In this document: piece by piece, positions 23,023-31,887 of the stretch
How the letters are laid out: each line of letters opens with the position of its first letter
How positions within the stretch are numbered: the first letter of the stretch is position 1
NCBI GenBank assembly: GCA_031410595.1
Contig: JANNZM010000152.1
Span: 1-64,000 of the forward strand
Direction: 5' to 3'
DNA length: 64,000 bases
DNA from: JANMCE01 sp031410595
Lineage (GTDB): Bacteria; Actinomycetota; Acidimicrobiia; Acidimicrobiales; Ilumatobacteraceae
The notes under the pieces: generated by a model
What the model was told of the DNA's origin: nothing
What the model saw: only the letters and a program-made list of their open reading frames with translations
Database searches by the model: none
Program-made: the position numbers and the translations under genes

Positions 23023-24534
23023 GTGTCTCGTCCAAACATCTTGCTCATCATGGCCGACCAGCTGGCCGCACCCTTCCTGCCCGCGTACGGGCATTCGGTG
23101 GTGCAGGCGCCGGCACTCGATGCGTTGGCGACGGGCGGCATGGTGTTCGAGTCGGCGTACACGAACAGTCCATTGTGCGCTCCGGCGCGGTTTTCGATGT
23201 TGTCCGGGCAGTACAACTCTAAAATCGGTGCGTACGACAACGCGGCCGAGTTAGCGTCGTCGGTCCCGACCTTCGCTCACCACTTGCGTGGCGCGGGCTA
23301 CCAGACATGCTTGGCGGGCAAGATGCACTTCGTTGGCGCCGACCAATTGCACGGTTACGAGGAGCGCCTTACCACCGACATCTATCCGGCCGACTTCGGC
23401 TGGACACCGAACTGGGAGGACGCCGAGGGCCGCTTCGACTGGTGGTTCCACAATATGGATAGCGTTCGGTTCGCAGGTGTGGCCGACAGCAGCAACCAGC
23501 TCGACTATGACGACGAGGTCGGCTTCCAAGCGGTGCGCAAGCTTCGTGATCTGGCCCGTACCAGCGACACCAGGCCATGGATGCTGACGGCGTCGTTCAC
23601 CCATCCGCACGACCCGTACGTGGCCCGTCAGCAGTACTGGGATCGCTACGACCACGACGTCATCGACATGCCCAAAGTCGGCGCCTTACCGGTCGAAACG
23701 CTCGACCCGCATAGCCGGCGATTGCGCAACGTTTCGGCCATGGATGCGGTGGAACTCACCGCCGCCCAAATTCGTAATGCTCGACACGCCTACTACGCCA
23801 ATATCTCCTATGTGGATGACTGGGTCGACGCACTGCTCACCACGCTAAAGACCGGTGGCATGGCGGACAACACAGTGGTGATCTTCACTGCCGACCATGG
23901 TGACATGCTGGGCGAGCGTGGCCTCTGGTACAAGATGAACTTTTTCGAGAGCGCTGCGCGTGTGCCGTTGATCGTGAGAGGCCCGGGCATTGTGTTGGGC
24001 CGTGCGCCTGAGCACGTGTCGCTGCTCGATCTGCTGCCGACCATGCTCGACCTTGCCGGTGTTGAGGCCCCGGCCGAAGCCGACGGCACCAGCCTCGTAC
24101 CCCTGCTGTCCGGTCACCGTGTTCCGACCCGAACGGTGACAGGGGAGTACCTGGGTGAAGGCGCGATTGCGCCGATCATCATGATCCGCAAAGACCGCTG
24201 GAAGTACATCCATTGTGACGTCGACCCGCCGCAGCTCTACGACTTGGTCGCCGACCCCCAGGAACTCACCAATCTCGCCCCCGACGCGATGCATGCCGAC
24301 ACCGTTGCGACGTTCGCCAAGATGGTCGTTGCGCACGGTGACACGAAGGCGATGAACGACCAGGTGCTGGCCAGCCAACGCGCCCGCCGCACCGTTGACA
24401 AGGCGTTGCGGCAAGGCCGCTACACGTCCTGGGATTTCCAACCGTTCACCGACGCCTCACAACGTTTCATGCGTAACCACCTCGACTTAAACGAAGTCGA
24501 GAGTTCCCGCCGTTTCCCGAGAGTGCAGGGATGA
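23023..24534 (+). CDS. betC: Choline-sulfatase-like sulfatase
   Basis: Type I sulfatase of 503 aa. It opens with RPNILLIMADQLAAPFLPAYG (metal Asp in MADQ), and SPLCAPARFSMLSGQ gives the C-x-P-x-R signature whose Cys52 becomes formylglycine. GKMHFVGADQLHGYEERLTT and IYPADFGWTPNWED are typical of choline-sulfatases (BetC), which free choline and sulfate from choline-O-sulfate. FTADHGDMLGERGLWYKMNFFE is the second metal motif. The C-terminal tail TSWDFQPFTDAS...RNHLDLNEVE is also BetC-like. The start is GTG 23023 or 23020, just before RPN. No betaine-synthesis genes are near. It overlaps ung by 4 nt (ATGA). Confidence 0.88.
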   Translation: MSRPNILLIMADQLAAPFLPAYGHSVVQAPALDALATGGMVFESAYTNSPLCAPARFSMLSGQYNSKIGAYDNAAELASSVPTFAHHLRGAGYQTCLAGKMHFVGADQLHGYEERLTTDIYPADFGWTPNWEDAEGRFDWWFHNMDSVRFAGVADSSNQLDYDDEVGFQAVRKLRDLARTSDTRPWMLTASFTHPHDPYVARQQYWDRYDHDVIDMPKVGALPVETLDPHSRRLRNVSAMDAVELTAAQIRNARHAYYANISYVDDWVDALLTTLKTGGMADNTVVIFTADHGDMLGERGLWYKMNFFESAARVPLIVRGPGIVLGRAPEHVSLLDLLPTMLDLAGVEAPAEADGTSLVPLLSGHRVPTRTVTGEYLGEGAIAPIIMIRKDRWKYIHCDVDPPQLYDLVADPQELTNLAPDAMHADTVATFAKMVVAHGDTKAMNDQVLASQRARRTVDKALRQGRYTSWDFQPFTDASQRFMRNHLDLNEVESSRRFPRVQG

Positions 24535-25196
24535 CCACGACCGACTGGAATCCGGTTTTAAAGCCGGAACTCGAGCAGCCGTACTGGGCCGAGTTGCAGG
24601 CCTTCGTGCGCGACGAGCGCAGCAAGTATCAGGTTTTCCCTCCGCACGACGAAGTCTTCGCGGCGCTGCATCACACTGCGTTCGCCGATGTAAAAGTGCT
24701 CATCCTCGGACAGGATCCGTACCACGGTCCGGGGCAGGCGCACGGCCTGTGTTTCTCGGTGAAGCGGCCGGTGCCCCCGCCGCCAAGCCTCGGCAACATC
24801 TTCAAGGAACTGAAGGCCGACCTCGACATCGATCCGCCCAATCATGGCGACCTCAGTGCGTGGGCCGATCAAGGCGTGCTGCTCTTGAACGCCGTGCTCA
24901 CGGTGCGGGCACACGTTGCCGCCAGCCACGCCAATAAGGGATGGGAGACCTTCACCGATCGGGTGATCCGGGCCGTGAGCGCAAAGACCGAGCCGGTTGT
25001 GTTCATTCTGTGGGGGAGCTACGCCCGCAAGAAGAAGGCTCTGATCGATGTCTCGCGCCATGTCATCATCGAGAGCGCTCACCCATCGCCACTGTCGGCC
25101 CACAACGGATTTCTTGGCAGCAAACCGTTCAGCAAAACCAACGCCGCGCTGGTGAGGGCCAGCCGCTCGCCGATCGACTGGCGCCTGCAAGACTGA
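24531..25196 (+). CDS. ung: Uracil-DNA glycosylase, family 1
   Basis: Base-excision-repair enzyme of 221 aa that removes uracil from DNA. The water-activating loop VLILGQDPYHGPGQAHGLCFSV carries the catalytic Asp in GQDPYH; the uracil-binding LLLNAVLTV and the minor-groove intercalation loop ESAHPSPLSAHNGFLGSKPF are both complete. Length matches bacterial Ung. It begins inside the stop of the sulfatase gene (ATGA), which suggests co-transcription, although the functions do not relate. A VOC gene begins 4 nt after its stop. Confidence 0.96.
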   Translation: MTTTDWNPVLKPELEQPYWAELQAFVRDERSKYQVFPPHDEVFAALHHTAFADVKVLILGQDPYHGPGQAHGLCFSVKRPVPPPPSLGNIFKELKADLDIDPPNHGDLSAWADQGVLLLNAVLTVRAHVAASHANKGWETFTDRVIRAVSAKTEPVVFILWGSYARKKKALIDVSRHVIIESAHPSPLSAHNGFLGSKPFSKTNAALVRASRSPIDWRLQD

Positions 25197-25200
25197 GTGC

Positions 25201-25689
25201 ATGTACGACCTTGCCAACCTGTTCCACATCGGCATCCGCACGCCCGACATCGAAACCTCGATGGAGGAACTCGCTCGCACGATGGGTGTTACGTGGGCGT
25301 CGGTGCAGGATGAGCCCCGATCGGCCTGGGTGCCGGTTGAGGGCCAGATCGACATTCCGTGCAAGCTGACGTACTCCGTCGAAGGTCCGGTGCATCTCGA
25401 GTTGCTGCAGGGGGCACCAGGCAGTATCTGGGACGGAAACGATCTGCAGGGCGCGCACCACTTCGGTGTGTGGTCGAACGATGTTGCCCGAGACACCCAA
25501 GGCTTGCTCGATAACGGCTGGACTCTGGAGTTGGCCGGTACGTCACCCGAGAACGGCTTTGGTCGCTTCACCTACCTTCGCTCACTGACCGGGTTTCTTG
25601 TCGAACCGGTTTCCATCGCTGCGAAACCGCGCTTCGAACGGTGGTGGGCGGGCGGCCCGTTGCGCGATCCAGGACCACCGCCCATCTGA
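25201..25689 (+). CDS. VOC-family protein
   Basis: Glyoxalase-fold protein of 162 aa. The first module starts LFHIGIRTPDIETSMEELAR (His as a possible metal ligand), with PVHLELLQG as the end of the first half. The second has HHFGVWSNDVARDTQGLLDNGW and ends FLVEPVSIA. This layout (H..E..H..E) is seen in the methylmalonyl-CoA epimerase-like and lactoylglutathione-lyase-like branch of the superfamily. It starts 4 nt after ung and 38 nt before the FAH-family gene, so it is probably in the same operon. It is not closely related to the two paired VOC genes at 13116 and 20808. Confidence 0.75.
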   Translation: MYDLANLFHIGIRTPDIETSMEELARTMGVTWASVQDEPRSAWVPVEGQIDIPCKLTYSVEGPVHLELLQGAPGSIWDGNDLQGAHHFGVWSNDVARDTQGLLDNGWTLELAGTSPENGFGRFTYLRSLTGFLVEPVSIAAKPRFERWWAGGPLRDPGPPPI

Positions 25690-25727
25690 TTTTCCCCGGC
25701 TGGGCGGCGGAAACGTAGGATCGTCCG

Positions 25728-26564
25728 ATGCGCCTTTCTACCGTTCACGTTGCCGGCCACACTGCCTTCGGGCCGATCAACGGAGAGGTGCTCCACGACG
25801 TCAGCGGCACGTGGCCCGACCTCGCTGCCGCGCTGGCCGACGGTACGGACGCCATCGCCAAAGCTGCGATTTCCGCACCCACGGTTGCCCTTGCAAACGC
25901 CACCTATGCACTGCCGATTCCCAATCCACGCCGTATCCTGTGCGTCGGTTTGAACTACGCGGCGCACCGGGCCGAGTCGAGCGCTCCGGTGTCGGCCACC
26001 GAGAACCCGGCCATCTTCGTGCGCTTCCCATCGTCACTCTGTGGTCACGAGCAGCCCATCGTTCGACCGCACGTCAGTACCGCGTTCGACTATGAGGGTG
26101 AGTTGGCGGTTGTCATCGGCAAGGCGTGTCGTTACGTCAGCGAAGGTGACGCCCTGAACTACGTGGCCGGCTATTCGCTTTTCATGGACGGCACCCTCCG
26201 GGACTTCCAGCGTCACACCAGTCAGTTCACGCCGGGCAAGTCGTTCGAGCAGAGTGGCGGGTTTGGTCCCGCCATCATGACACCCGACGAGTTCGATGCA
26301 ACCACGGCGCAGCTCACTACCACGATCAGCGGAGTCGTACGGCAGAACGCACCCATCAGCGACATGATCCACTCCACTGCCGCCATCATCGCCTACTGCT
26401 CACAGTGGACCGCCCTGGAACCGGGCGACGTGATAGCCACCGGTACACCGAGCGGAGTCGGTTACGCCCGTGACCCGCAGGTGCTGCTTGTGCCGGGCGA
26501 CGTGGTGGAAGTGACCATCACGGGCCTCGGCACCCTTCGCAACCACGTCATCGACGAGGCCTGA
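25728..26564 (+). CDS. Fumarylacetoacetate-hydrolase-family protein
   Basis: Protein of 278 aa with the FAH C-terminal fold, used by acylpyruvases, 2-keto-hydratases and decarboxylases in aromatic breakdown. Key stretches are RILCVGLNYAAHRAES, FDYEGELAVVIGKACRYV (metal-binding Glu residues), SLFMDGTLRDFQRH, GKSFEQSGGFGPAIMTPDE, and LEPGDVIATGTPSGVGYARDP with the conserved GTPsGvG. The N-terminal domain of about 60 residues is typical. Likely substrate: a ring-cleavage product of an aromatic acid, by inference. Convergent with the LLM gene 7 nt downstream. Confidence 0.88.
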   Translation: MRLSTVHVAGHTAFGPINGEVLHDVSGTWPDLAAALADGTDAIAKAAISAPTVALANATYALPIPNPRRILCVGLNYAAHRAESSAPVSATENPAIFVRFPSSLCGHEQPIVRPHVSTAFDYEGELAVVIGKACRYVSEGDALNYVAGYSLFMDGTLRDFQRHTSQFTPGKSFEQSGGFGPAIMTPDEFDATTAQLTTTISGVVRQNAPISDMIHSTAAIIAYCSQWTALEPGDVIATGTPSGVGYARDPQVLLVPGDVVEVTITGLGTLRNHVIDEA

Positions 26565-26570
26565 GCGGCT

Positions 26571-27527
26571 TCACCGGCCCCGTGCCGTATGCGGCTTCGC
26601 CTCGTGCGAACGTCGAATGGTGGCCAGACACGTGATCGTACGCTCGATGTCTTCGGGCGTTCCGAACGGCGTGGCCTGAAAGTCGGTGATACCACCATCG
26701 AACGAGCGAGCGACCTGCGTGGCGATATGTGCTTCATTGCCGATGACCACTATGTCGGCGGGCGATGCTGCGCCCTCGCTGGCCATCATCGCCTTATACG
26801 CCGGTAGCTTCCCGTAGAGGGCGAACTGCTGATTCGCGAAGGCGCGACCGGCCTCGACATCATCGGTACACATGACGGGCATGCCGATGATCACGCGCGG
26901 TGCAGGTCGATTCGCAGTGGCGGCTGCCGCAACGATGCCGGGCACGATCGCTTGGGTTGTGGTGGTGATACCGGCCATGAACGTGACCGTTCCGTCGGCG
27001 AGTTCGCCGGCGACGCCCACCATGCGAGGGGCCAACGCGGCGATCAGTACTGACGGCGGCGCATAACGATTGGTGGAGATGGCCAGCCGAGTGCGGACCT
27101 TGAAGTGATCTCCCCTGAAGTTGACCGACTGATGCTCGAGAAGCGGTCGCAACACCTGTAGGTACTCCCGCATGTGAGCGATTGGATGGCTGTAGTCGAG
27201 ACCGTACTGGCGCTCGATGACCGGCTGATGAGACACACCTATGCCGAGCGTAAGCCGCCCGCCGAGCGCGTCGTTGACCGTCAGCGCCTGCGCTGCCATG
27301 GCAACAGGGTGGCGAGGGTACGTCGGCACGATCGCCGTGCCGATTTCGATGCGCTCAGTGCTACGGCCAGCGAGGGCGAGCAGCGTGAGAATGTCGGGCC
27401 CGTTGGGGATGCCGGGCATCCAGGCGCTGTCGAAGTCGAGCTGTTCGATGCGCATCAACTGTTCGATGATGCCGTTTGCGGTGGCCCCCTCGTTGGCCAT
27501 CACGATGCCGATGCGACCGCTAGACAA
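26571..27527 (-). CDS. LLM-class flavin/F420-dependent oxidoreductase
   Basis: Luciferase-like TIM-barrel protein of 318 aa. The first strand is RIGIVMANEG, followed by LDFDSAWMPGIPNGPDIL, and IEIGTAIVPTYPRHPVAMAAQALTVN, the conserved 'iglgTgV......hP...A....t...ls.GR'. LTLGIGVSHQPVIERQYGL completes this part. The form resembles the F420-dependent group common in Actinobacteria. The TTG start at 27527 overlaps the stop of the ligase gene by 8 nt; starting later would remove the first strand. It is the last gene of a four-gene reverse operon. Substrate unknown. Confidence 0.83.
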   Translation of the reverse strand: MSSGRIGIVMANEGATANGIIEQLMRIEQLDFDSAWMPGIPNGPDILTLLALAGRSTERIEIGTAIVPTYPRHPVAMAAQALTVNDALGGRLTLGIGVSHQPVIERQYGLDYSHPIAHMREYLQVLRPLLEHQSVNFRGDHFKVRTRLAISTNRYAPPSVLIAALAPRMVGVAGELADGTVTFMAGITTTTQAIVPGIVAAAATANRPAPRVIIGMPVMCTDDVEAGRAFANQQFALYGKLPAYKAMMASEGAASPADIVVIGNEAHIATQVARSFDGGITDFQATPFGTPEDIERTITCLATIRRSHEAKPHTARGR

Positions 27528-29031
27528 TCTGTCCGCCCCGTCCTTCCCAGAACCTGTCCCGTAACGAGCGCTTCAGAACCTTGCCCGGCCCGGACTTGGG
27601 CAGGGGGTCGGTCTGGACATCGATGCTCTTGGGTACTTTGAAACCGGCGATCAGACCCCGGCAATGAGCGATGAGCTCGTCGGCCAACGAGGTCGAGCTG
27701 CTTGCAGATACAACAACCGCGTGCACCGCCTCCCCCCAACGCTCGTGGGGGATGCCGAAGACGGCGACCTCGATCACATCAGGATGAGAAGCCAGCGCAT
27801 TTTCGACTTCGATGGAGTAGACGTTCTCGCCTCCGGTGACGATCATGTCCTTGGCCCGATCGACCAGAAACAGGTTTGACTCGCCATCGAGGTATCCGAG
27901 GTCACCAGTGTGGAACCAGCCTCCCTTGAGCGCTTGAGCGGTGGCCTCGGGATTCTGCCAGTAACCCAGCATGACCGCTCGGCTCTGCACGATGACTTCC
28001 CCGATGGCGCCAGGGGTGGCTTCGGCGCCGCTACCGTCGAGCACTCGCACGGACACGCCCGGCACGGGTTGACCACATGATCGCACCAGCGGAGATTCCA
28101 CCATGTGCTCCTCGTGATGTTGGCAGGTGACGATGGCCGTGGTCTCGGTGGCGCCGTAAAACTCGGCCAGGTCGACCCCGGGGAATATGGCCGCGGCCTG
28201 CCGTAAGAGCTCGGTAGAGATGGGAGAGGCGGCGTGCCCCAGGAGTCGCAAGGTACGCACGTCTCGGGGTCGATCTACCTGGGCTTGGACAAGGGCCGCC
28301 AACATGGTGGGCACCGGCATCATCATGGTGCATTGCTCTTGCTCGATCAGATCGAGGCACACGTTCGGCTCAAATACCTCGGTCACGATGGTGCGGGCTC
28401 CGAGCGACATCAGGCTCAGGAGCGGCGCGATACCGGCCACATGGAACATGGCGGGCGCAGCCAGAAACACCTCGTCTGATCGCAGTCCGACAGCGATGGT
28501 TTTGTGGAATGAGTTGCACACGACGTTGGCGTGGCTGAGCATGACGCCCTTGGGCTTGCCCGTGGTGCCGCCGGTGTAGAACAGCGCCGCCAGGTCCGAG
28601 GGCTGCACACCAACCCCGAGCACCGCGGGTGTTGCTGCGGCCAGAGCCGCGTCGAATTCCGCAGGCCACCGCAAGACTTGCTCGACTGCCGCGATGAGCT
28701 GTCCGGGATCGCGATCGGTGATCAGCAGCCGGGCACCGCAGTCAGCAATGATGACCGCCAGTTCCGCTTCGGCCAACCGATAGTTGAGCGGCACAATGAC
28801 GAACCCGCCGGACGGAAGCGCGGCGAATGATTCCACGAACCGATGACAGTTCGAGGCCAGCACCGCAATGCGGTCACCGGGCTGCATTCCGATCTCCTGC
28901 ATGGCTCCCACCAACCGGCGACACCTATCGTAAAACGACGCGTAGGTCAGTCTGAGGTCGCCGCAGGCCAACGCCTTGCGCCTAGGAAAATTGCGGCGAG
29001 CATGATCGACGGTATCGGCGATGGTCAGCAT
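27520..29031 (-). CDS. AMP-forming acyl-CoA synthetase
   Basis: ANL-superfamily ligase of 503 aa that activates a carboxylic acid with ATP and joins it to CoA. The P-loop is ALFYTGGTTGKPKGVMLSHANVV, then AEFYGATET (adenine-binding motif), GGWFHTGDLGYLDGES and VDRAKDMIVTGGENVYSIEVE (hinge), and the catalytic Lys near the end in SGPGKVLKRSLR. Size and motifs fit medium- or long-chain fatty or aromatic acyl-CoA ligases; the specificity cannot be read. It lies 12 nt after the MarR gene and overlaps the LLM gene behind it, so it is operonic with both. Confidence 0.9.
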   Translation of the reverse strand: MLTIADTVDHARRNFPRRKALACGDLRLTYASFYDRCRRLVGAMQEIGMQPGDRIAVLASNCHRFVESFAALPSGGFVIVPLNYRLAEAELAVIIADCGARLLITDRDPGQLIAAVEQVLRWPAEFDAALAAATPAVLGVGVQPSDLAALFYTGGTTGKPKGVMLSHANVVCNSFHKTIAVGLRSDEVFLAAPAMFHVAGIAPLLSLMSLGARTIVTEVFEPNVCLDLIEQEQCTMMMPVPTMLAALVQAQVDRPRDVRTLRLLGHAASPISTELLRQAAAIFPGVDLAEFYGATETTAIVTCQHHEEHMVESPLVRSCGQPVPGVSVRVLDGSGAEATPGAIGEVIVQSRAVMLGYWQNPEATAQALKGGWFHTGDLGYLDGESNLFLVDRAKDMIVTGGENVYSIEVENALASHPDVIEVAVFGIPHERWGEAVHAVVVSASSSTSLADELIAHCRGLIAGFKVPKSIDVQTDPLPKSGPGKVLKRSLRDRFWEGRGGQIV

Positions 29032-29043
29032 GGCAACCGAGAC

Positions 29044-29496
29044 TCACGCGCTGGGAAAGCCGCCGTGCAGACCACGCACGCACTTCACGATGAGCTGATG
29101 CAGCTCGGCCCGTTCCGGAGCCGACAGGGCCGAGGTCATTTCGTCTTCGACCGTTGACACTCGCTCTCCGCAGGAGGCCAGAGCTTGGCGGCCCTTGTGG
29201 GTCAGCGCGGTTTGCCGAATGCGGCCGTGGTTCGGGTCGTCCTGCCGAATCACAAACCCTCGCTCTTCCAGGGTGAGTAGTACCTCATTCATCGACTGGG
29301 GTGACACGTACGATCGGCGAGCCAACTGAGCGTTCGATAACGACCCTCGGTTACCGAGCACGCTGAGCACGGTGTATTGAGCGACCGACAGTCCGTGCTC
29401 GCGAACCGCGTCCGCAATAGCGGAACGCACCACTCGGTCGAGCCGACCAATGGCGTAACTCAGCGTGGGACCGGTTGCTGCGCCGTCATCCGACAA
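29044..29496 (-). CDS. MarR-family transcriptional regulator
   Basis: Winged-helix repressor of 150 aa. It has the MarR order of elements: YAIGRLDRVVRSAIADAV (dimer helix), LSVAQYTVLSVLGNRGSLSNAQLARRSYVSPQSMNEVLLTLEERGFV with the HTH, the wing RQDDPNHGRIRQTALTHKG, and a C-terminal dimer helix up to GLHGGFPSA. MarR repressors in catabolic operons usually respond to an aromatic or acyl-CoA ligand. The TTG start at 29496 overlaps the end of the upstream LLM gene by 11 nt. Being placed inside the operon, it probably controls the whole set. Confidence 0.87.
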   Translation of the reverse strand: MSDDGAATGPTLSYAIGRLDRVVRSAIADAVREHGLSVAQYTVLSVLGNRGSLSNAQLARRSYVSPQSMNEVLLTLEERGFVIRQDDPNHGRIRQTALTHKGRQALASCGERVSTVEDEMTSALSAPERAELHQLIVKCVRGLHGGFPSA

Positions 29497-30379
29497 TGCG
29501 ATCGACCTCCGCCTTGGCTTCGATGATTTCCTCCAGTTGTTTGGCGTGAGGTACGCCAGGGTTGGCCATGCGGTTGAAGCCGACGCTCAGGTGGCTGTAC
29601 CCGAGGGCGACCCCTTCTTCCACGGCAGCCTGCCACCCCGGACCAAGGTACACGCGCCCCCACACGGGCAGCGACCCCGGATCCCGCCCGGCATCCTCGG
29701 CGAGTTGGCGTAGGCGTCGCACGCCGGTTGCTACGTCGATCGGGTCGAGGCCGGGGAACACCAACGGCATCCACCCGTCGGCGTCGGCCACCACCCGTTT
29801 GAGTGCGCTGTCGGACGCACCCGTACCCATCCATATCGGAAAGGCCTTACCGGGTAAGGGGTTGATGCCGACGCGATCCATGGTGTGAAACTCGCCGTTG
29901 AACGTCACGAGCGGTTCGGTCCACAGCCGGCGCATGACCGTCATCTGTTCCGACAGGCGCTTGCTGCGCGTCTCAAACGCGGTGCCCAGAGCCGAGTACT
30001 CGACCCAGTTCCATCCAACCCCGACGGCCACGTGCAGACGATCACCGCTCAGCAGATTGACCGTCGCGATCTGCTTGGCCGCCACTGCGGTTTGCCGTTG
30101 CGGCAGCACGAGAACGCTGGTGGCAAATTCGAGCGTGGTCGTAACTGCGGACAGATGGCTGAACAGCGTCAGGAGCTCATGGAAGCTGTGCTTATCGGTG
30201 TAGGGGGCCGCTGGGAACGAGCCAACCGGGCCCTCAAAGCAGTCGGCCGATGCACCGAGGATGTGGTCATACGCCATGAGGTGACCGAAGCCAGCGGCCT
30301 CAGCGTCGATAGCGAACTGACGGATAGCCACGGGGTCCGTGCCACTGTCGGCCTGCGAAAAAACGATTCCGACCTGCAT
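29486..30379 (-). CDS. LLM-class F420-dependent oxidoreductase
   Basis: Luciferase-like oxidoreductase of 297 aa. It starts MQVGIVFSQADSGTDPVAIRQFA, then GFGHLMAYDHILGAS, LEFATSVLVLPQRQTAVAAKQIATV, HVAVGVGWNWVEYSALG and FPIWMGTGASDSALKRVV. This order fits the TIGR03619-like F420-dependent group, frequent in mycobacteria and relatives. F420 dependence is inferred from the family. First gene of the reverse operon LLM - MarR - acyl-CoA ligase - LLM. A BBE-type oxidase gene ends 52 nt upstream on the same strand, so it may belong to the same transcription unit. Confidence 0.85.
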   Translation of the reverse strand: MQVGIVFSQADSGTDPVAIRQFAIDAEAAGFGHLMAYDHILGASADCFEGPVGSFPAAPYTDKHSFHELLTLFSHLSAVTTTLEFATSVLVLPQRQTAVAAKQIATVNLLSGDRLHVAVGVGWNWVEYSALGTAFETRSKRLSEQMTVMRRLWTEPLVTFNGEFHTMDRVGINPLPGKAFPIWMGTGASDSALKRVVADADGWMPLVFPGLDPIDVATGVRRLRQLAEDAGRDPGSLPVWGRVYLGPGWQAAVEEGVALGYSHLSVGFNRMANPGVPHAKQLEEIIEAKAEVDRIVG

Positions 30380-30431
30380 ATTTGGCCCCCCAGCCGTAGC
30401 GAACTGTCATCAGGTTACCTGATGATCGCCC

Positions 30432-31832
30432 TCATGTATTGAGGGAGAACTCGGGGTTGATCAGATACGACACAAACACATGTCTGGGGTCGTAGTTCGC
30501 CCTCAACGCTTCGAGCTTGGCGAAGTTGGCGTCGGCCATGAACTTGGCTGACCGCCGCGTGAAATCGGAGTCGCCCAGATAGAGACCTTTGGCGACCGGA
30601 GCGAGGGCGGCCATGCGCTGTTGCAACCAGTGCTTCACGCCGTCATCCTCGTCAGCGGTGTCGCACATGGCGTACACGGCGACGTAGACGTTGCCCTCCA
30701 TTGAGAACGCCATGTCCTTCAGTGGCCGCTTCGGGGACCAGCCGTACCAGATGCAGAACGACGGCTCGGTCGGCAAGGTGGCAAAGAGAGGCTGCAAGCG
30801 CGGCAGCAGATCCTCGGCCGACGCGTCAGTCCACAGACAATCGGTGTGGTAGCGCAGGCCCTTGGGGTTTTGCGCATCCATCATCGGGTTTTCGTCCGCG
30901 ATGGACGTCGGCAGGCAGAAGTCATGCACGATGGCTTGGTCAAGCACCGGGCACGTTTCCAAGGCAGCCATGTACTGAGCGGCCTGCTCCAGGGAGTCGC
31001 ACATACAGGTCGTGTGCATGACGAGATACGCCTCGCCCGGCTTCGGCGCGTTCGGCGGCGGTTCGACACTAGGGGGAAAGGGAATGGGCGTGCGAGCACC
31101 GACAATGACCGGCTCCACCTCGGTGCGCAGTGTCGGCAGGATCTCATGCGCCCACGCCATCAACCCGTGGAACGCAGCCATCGGGAACACATAGGTTGTC
31201 TGCGCCATCACACCTGGCACGGGATACACCCGCAGATACATGCGTGTGACTACGCCAAAGAAGCCTGGACCGGCACCGCGTGCGGCCCAGAGAAGGTCGG
31301 TGTTCTCGGTTTCGCTGGCGTGCACCAGATTGCCGTCGGCGGTCACGACATCGATGGCCATCAGGTTCTCGCATCCCCATCCCCAGGTGCGGCTGTTCCA
31401 GCCCTGGCCGCCCTGCAGCACGAAGCCGCCAAGGCCAACTGTCGAGCAGTGCCCGCCCGTGAATTGGAAGCCGTGCTCGGCCAGAAACGGTGCCAGGTGC
31501 TGGCCGCCCTGCAACGAGGGGCTCACGATGGCAAGGTGATTCTCGACATCGATTCGAAGCTCCCGCAGGCGGCCAAGGTCGATCAGCAGCGCCTCATCGC
31601 GCACGCTCCATGCCGCCCAAGAATGACCACCGGCGCGAACCGAAATCTTCCAACCGTTGGCGATCGCCAACCGGACCCCAGCCACCACGTCGGCGGCACT
31701 GGCCGCTTCAAGAATGGCGACGGGAAAGCGATCGGGCTTTCGTCCGTTGAAGATCGGGTCGACCCTCGCCGATTCGTAGCCCTCGTCGCCCCGTCGATAC
31801 AGCACGCCGTCAAATGGAGAGTTCCCCGTCAT
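30432..31832 (-). CDS. FAD-linked oxidase of the berberine-bridge-enzyme type
   Basis: Flavoprotein of 466 aa in the VAO/PCMH superfamily. The FAD-binding half has ISVRAGGHSWAAWSV, whose His is the usual 8-alpha attachment site, and FTGGHCSTVGLGGFVLQGGQG, whose Cys may form the second (6-S-cysteinyl) bond. The C-terminal BBE tail reads LRANYDPRHVFVSYLINPEFS, near the usual 'Yg.Nf.RL...K..yDP.n.F'. No signal peptide. ATG 31832 fits the family start and leaves 55 nt to the divergent hydrolase. Such oxidases attack alcohols, sugars or alkaloid-like compounds; the substrate is open. Confidence 0.85.
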   Translation of the reverse strand: MTGNSPFDGVLYRRGDEGYESARVDPIFNGRKPDRFPVAILEAASAADVVAGVRLAIANGWKISVRAGGHSWAAWSVRDEALLIDLGRLRELRIDVENHLAIVSPSLQGGQHLAPFLAEHGFQFTGGHCSTVGLGGFVLQGGQGWNSRTWGWGCENLMAIDVVTADGNLVHASETENTDLLWAARGAGPGFFGVVTRMYLRVYPVPGVMAQTTYVFPMAAFHGLMAWAHEILPTLRTEVEPVIVGARTPIPFPPSVEPPPNAPKPGEAYLVMHTTCMCDSLEQAAQYMAALETCPVLDQAIVHDFCLPTSIADENPMMDAQNPKGLRYHTDCLWTDASAEDLLPRLQPLFATLPTEPSFCIWYGWSPKRPLKDMAFSMEGNVYVAVYAMCDTADEDDGVKHWLQQRMAALAPVAKGLYLGDSDFTRRSAKFMADANFAKLEALRANYDPRHVFVSYLINPEFSLNT

Positions 31833-31887
31833 GGTGGCGATGGTACAGCGACAACACATCGCTCTACATGAGTGACAAGATGCCGGG

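Noticed and set aside
30846..31871. 341-codon open frame on the forward strand
   Set aside because: Antisense to the BBE-type oxidase; no motif, His/Arg-rich shadow composition.
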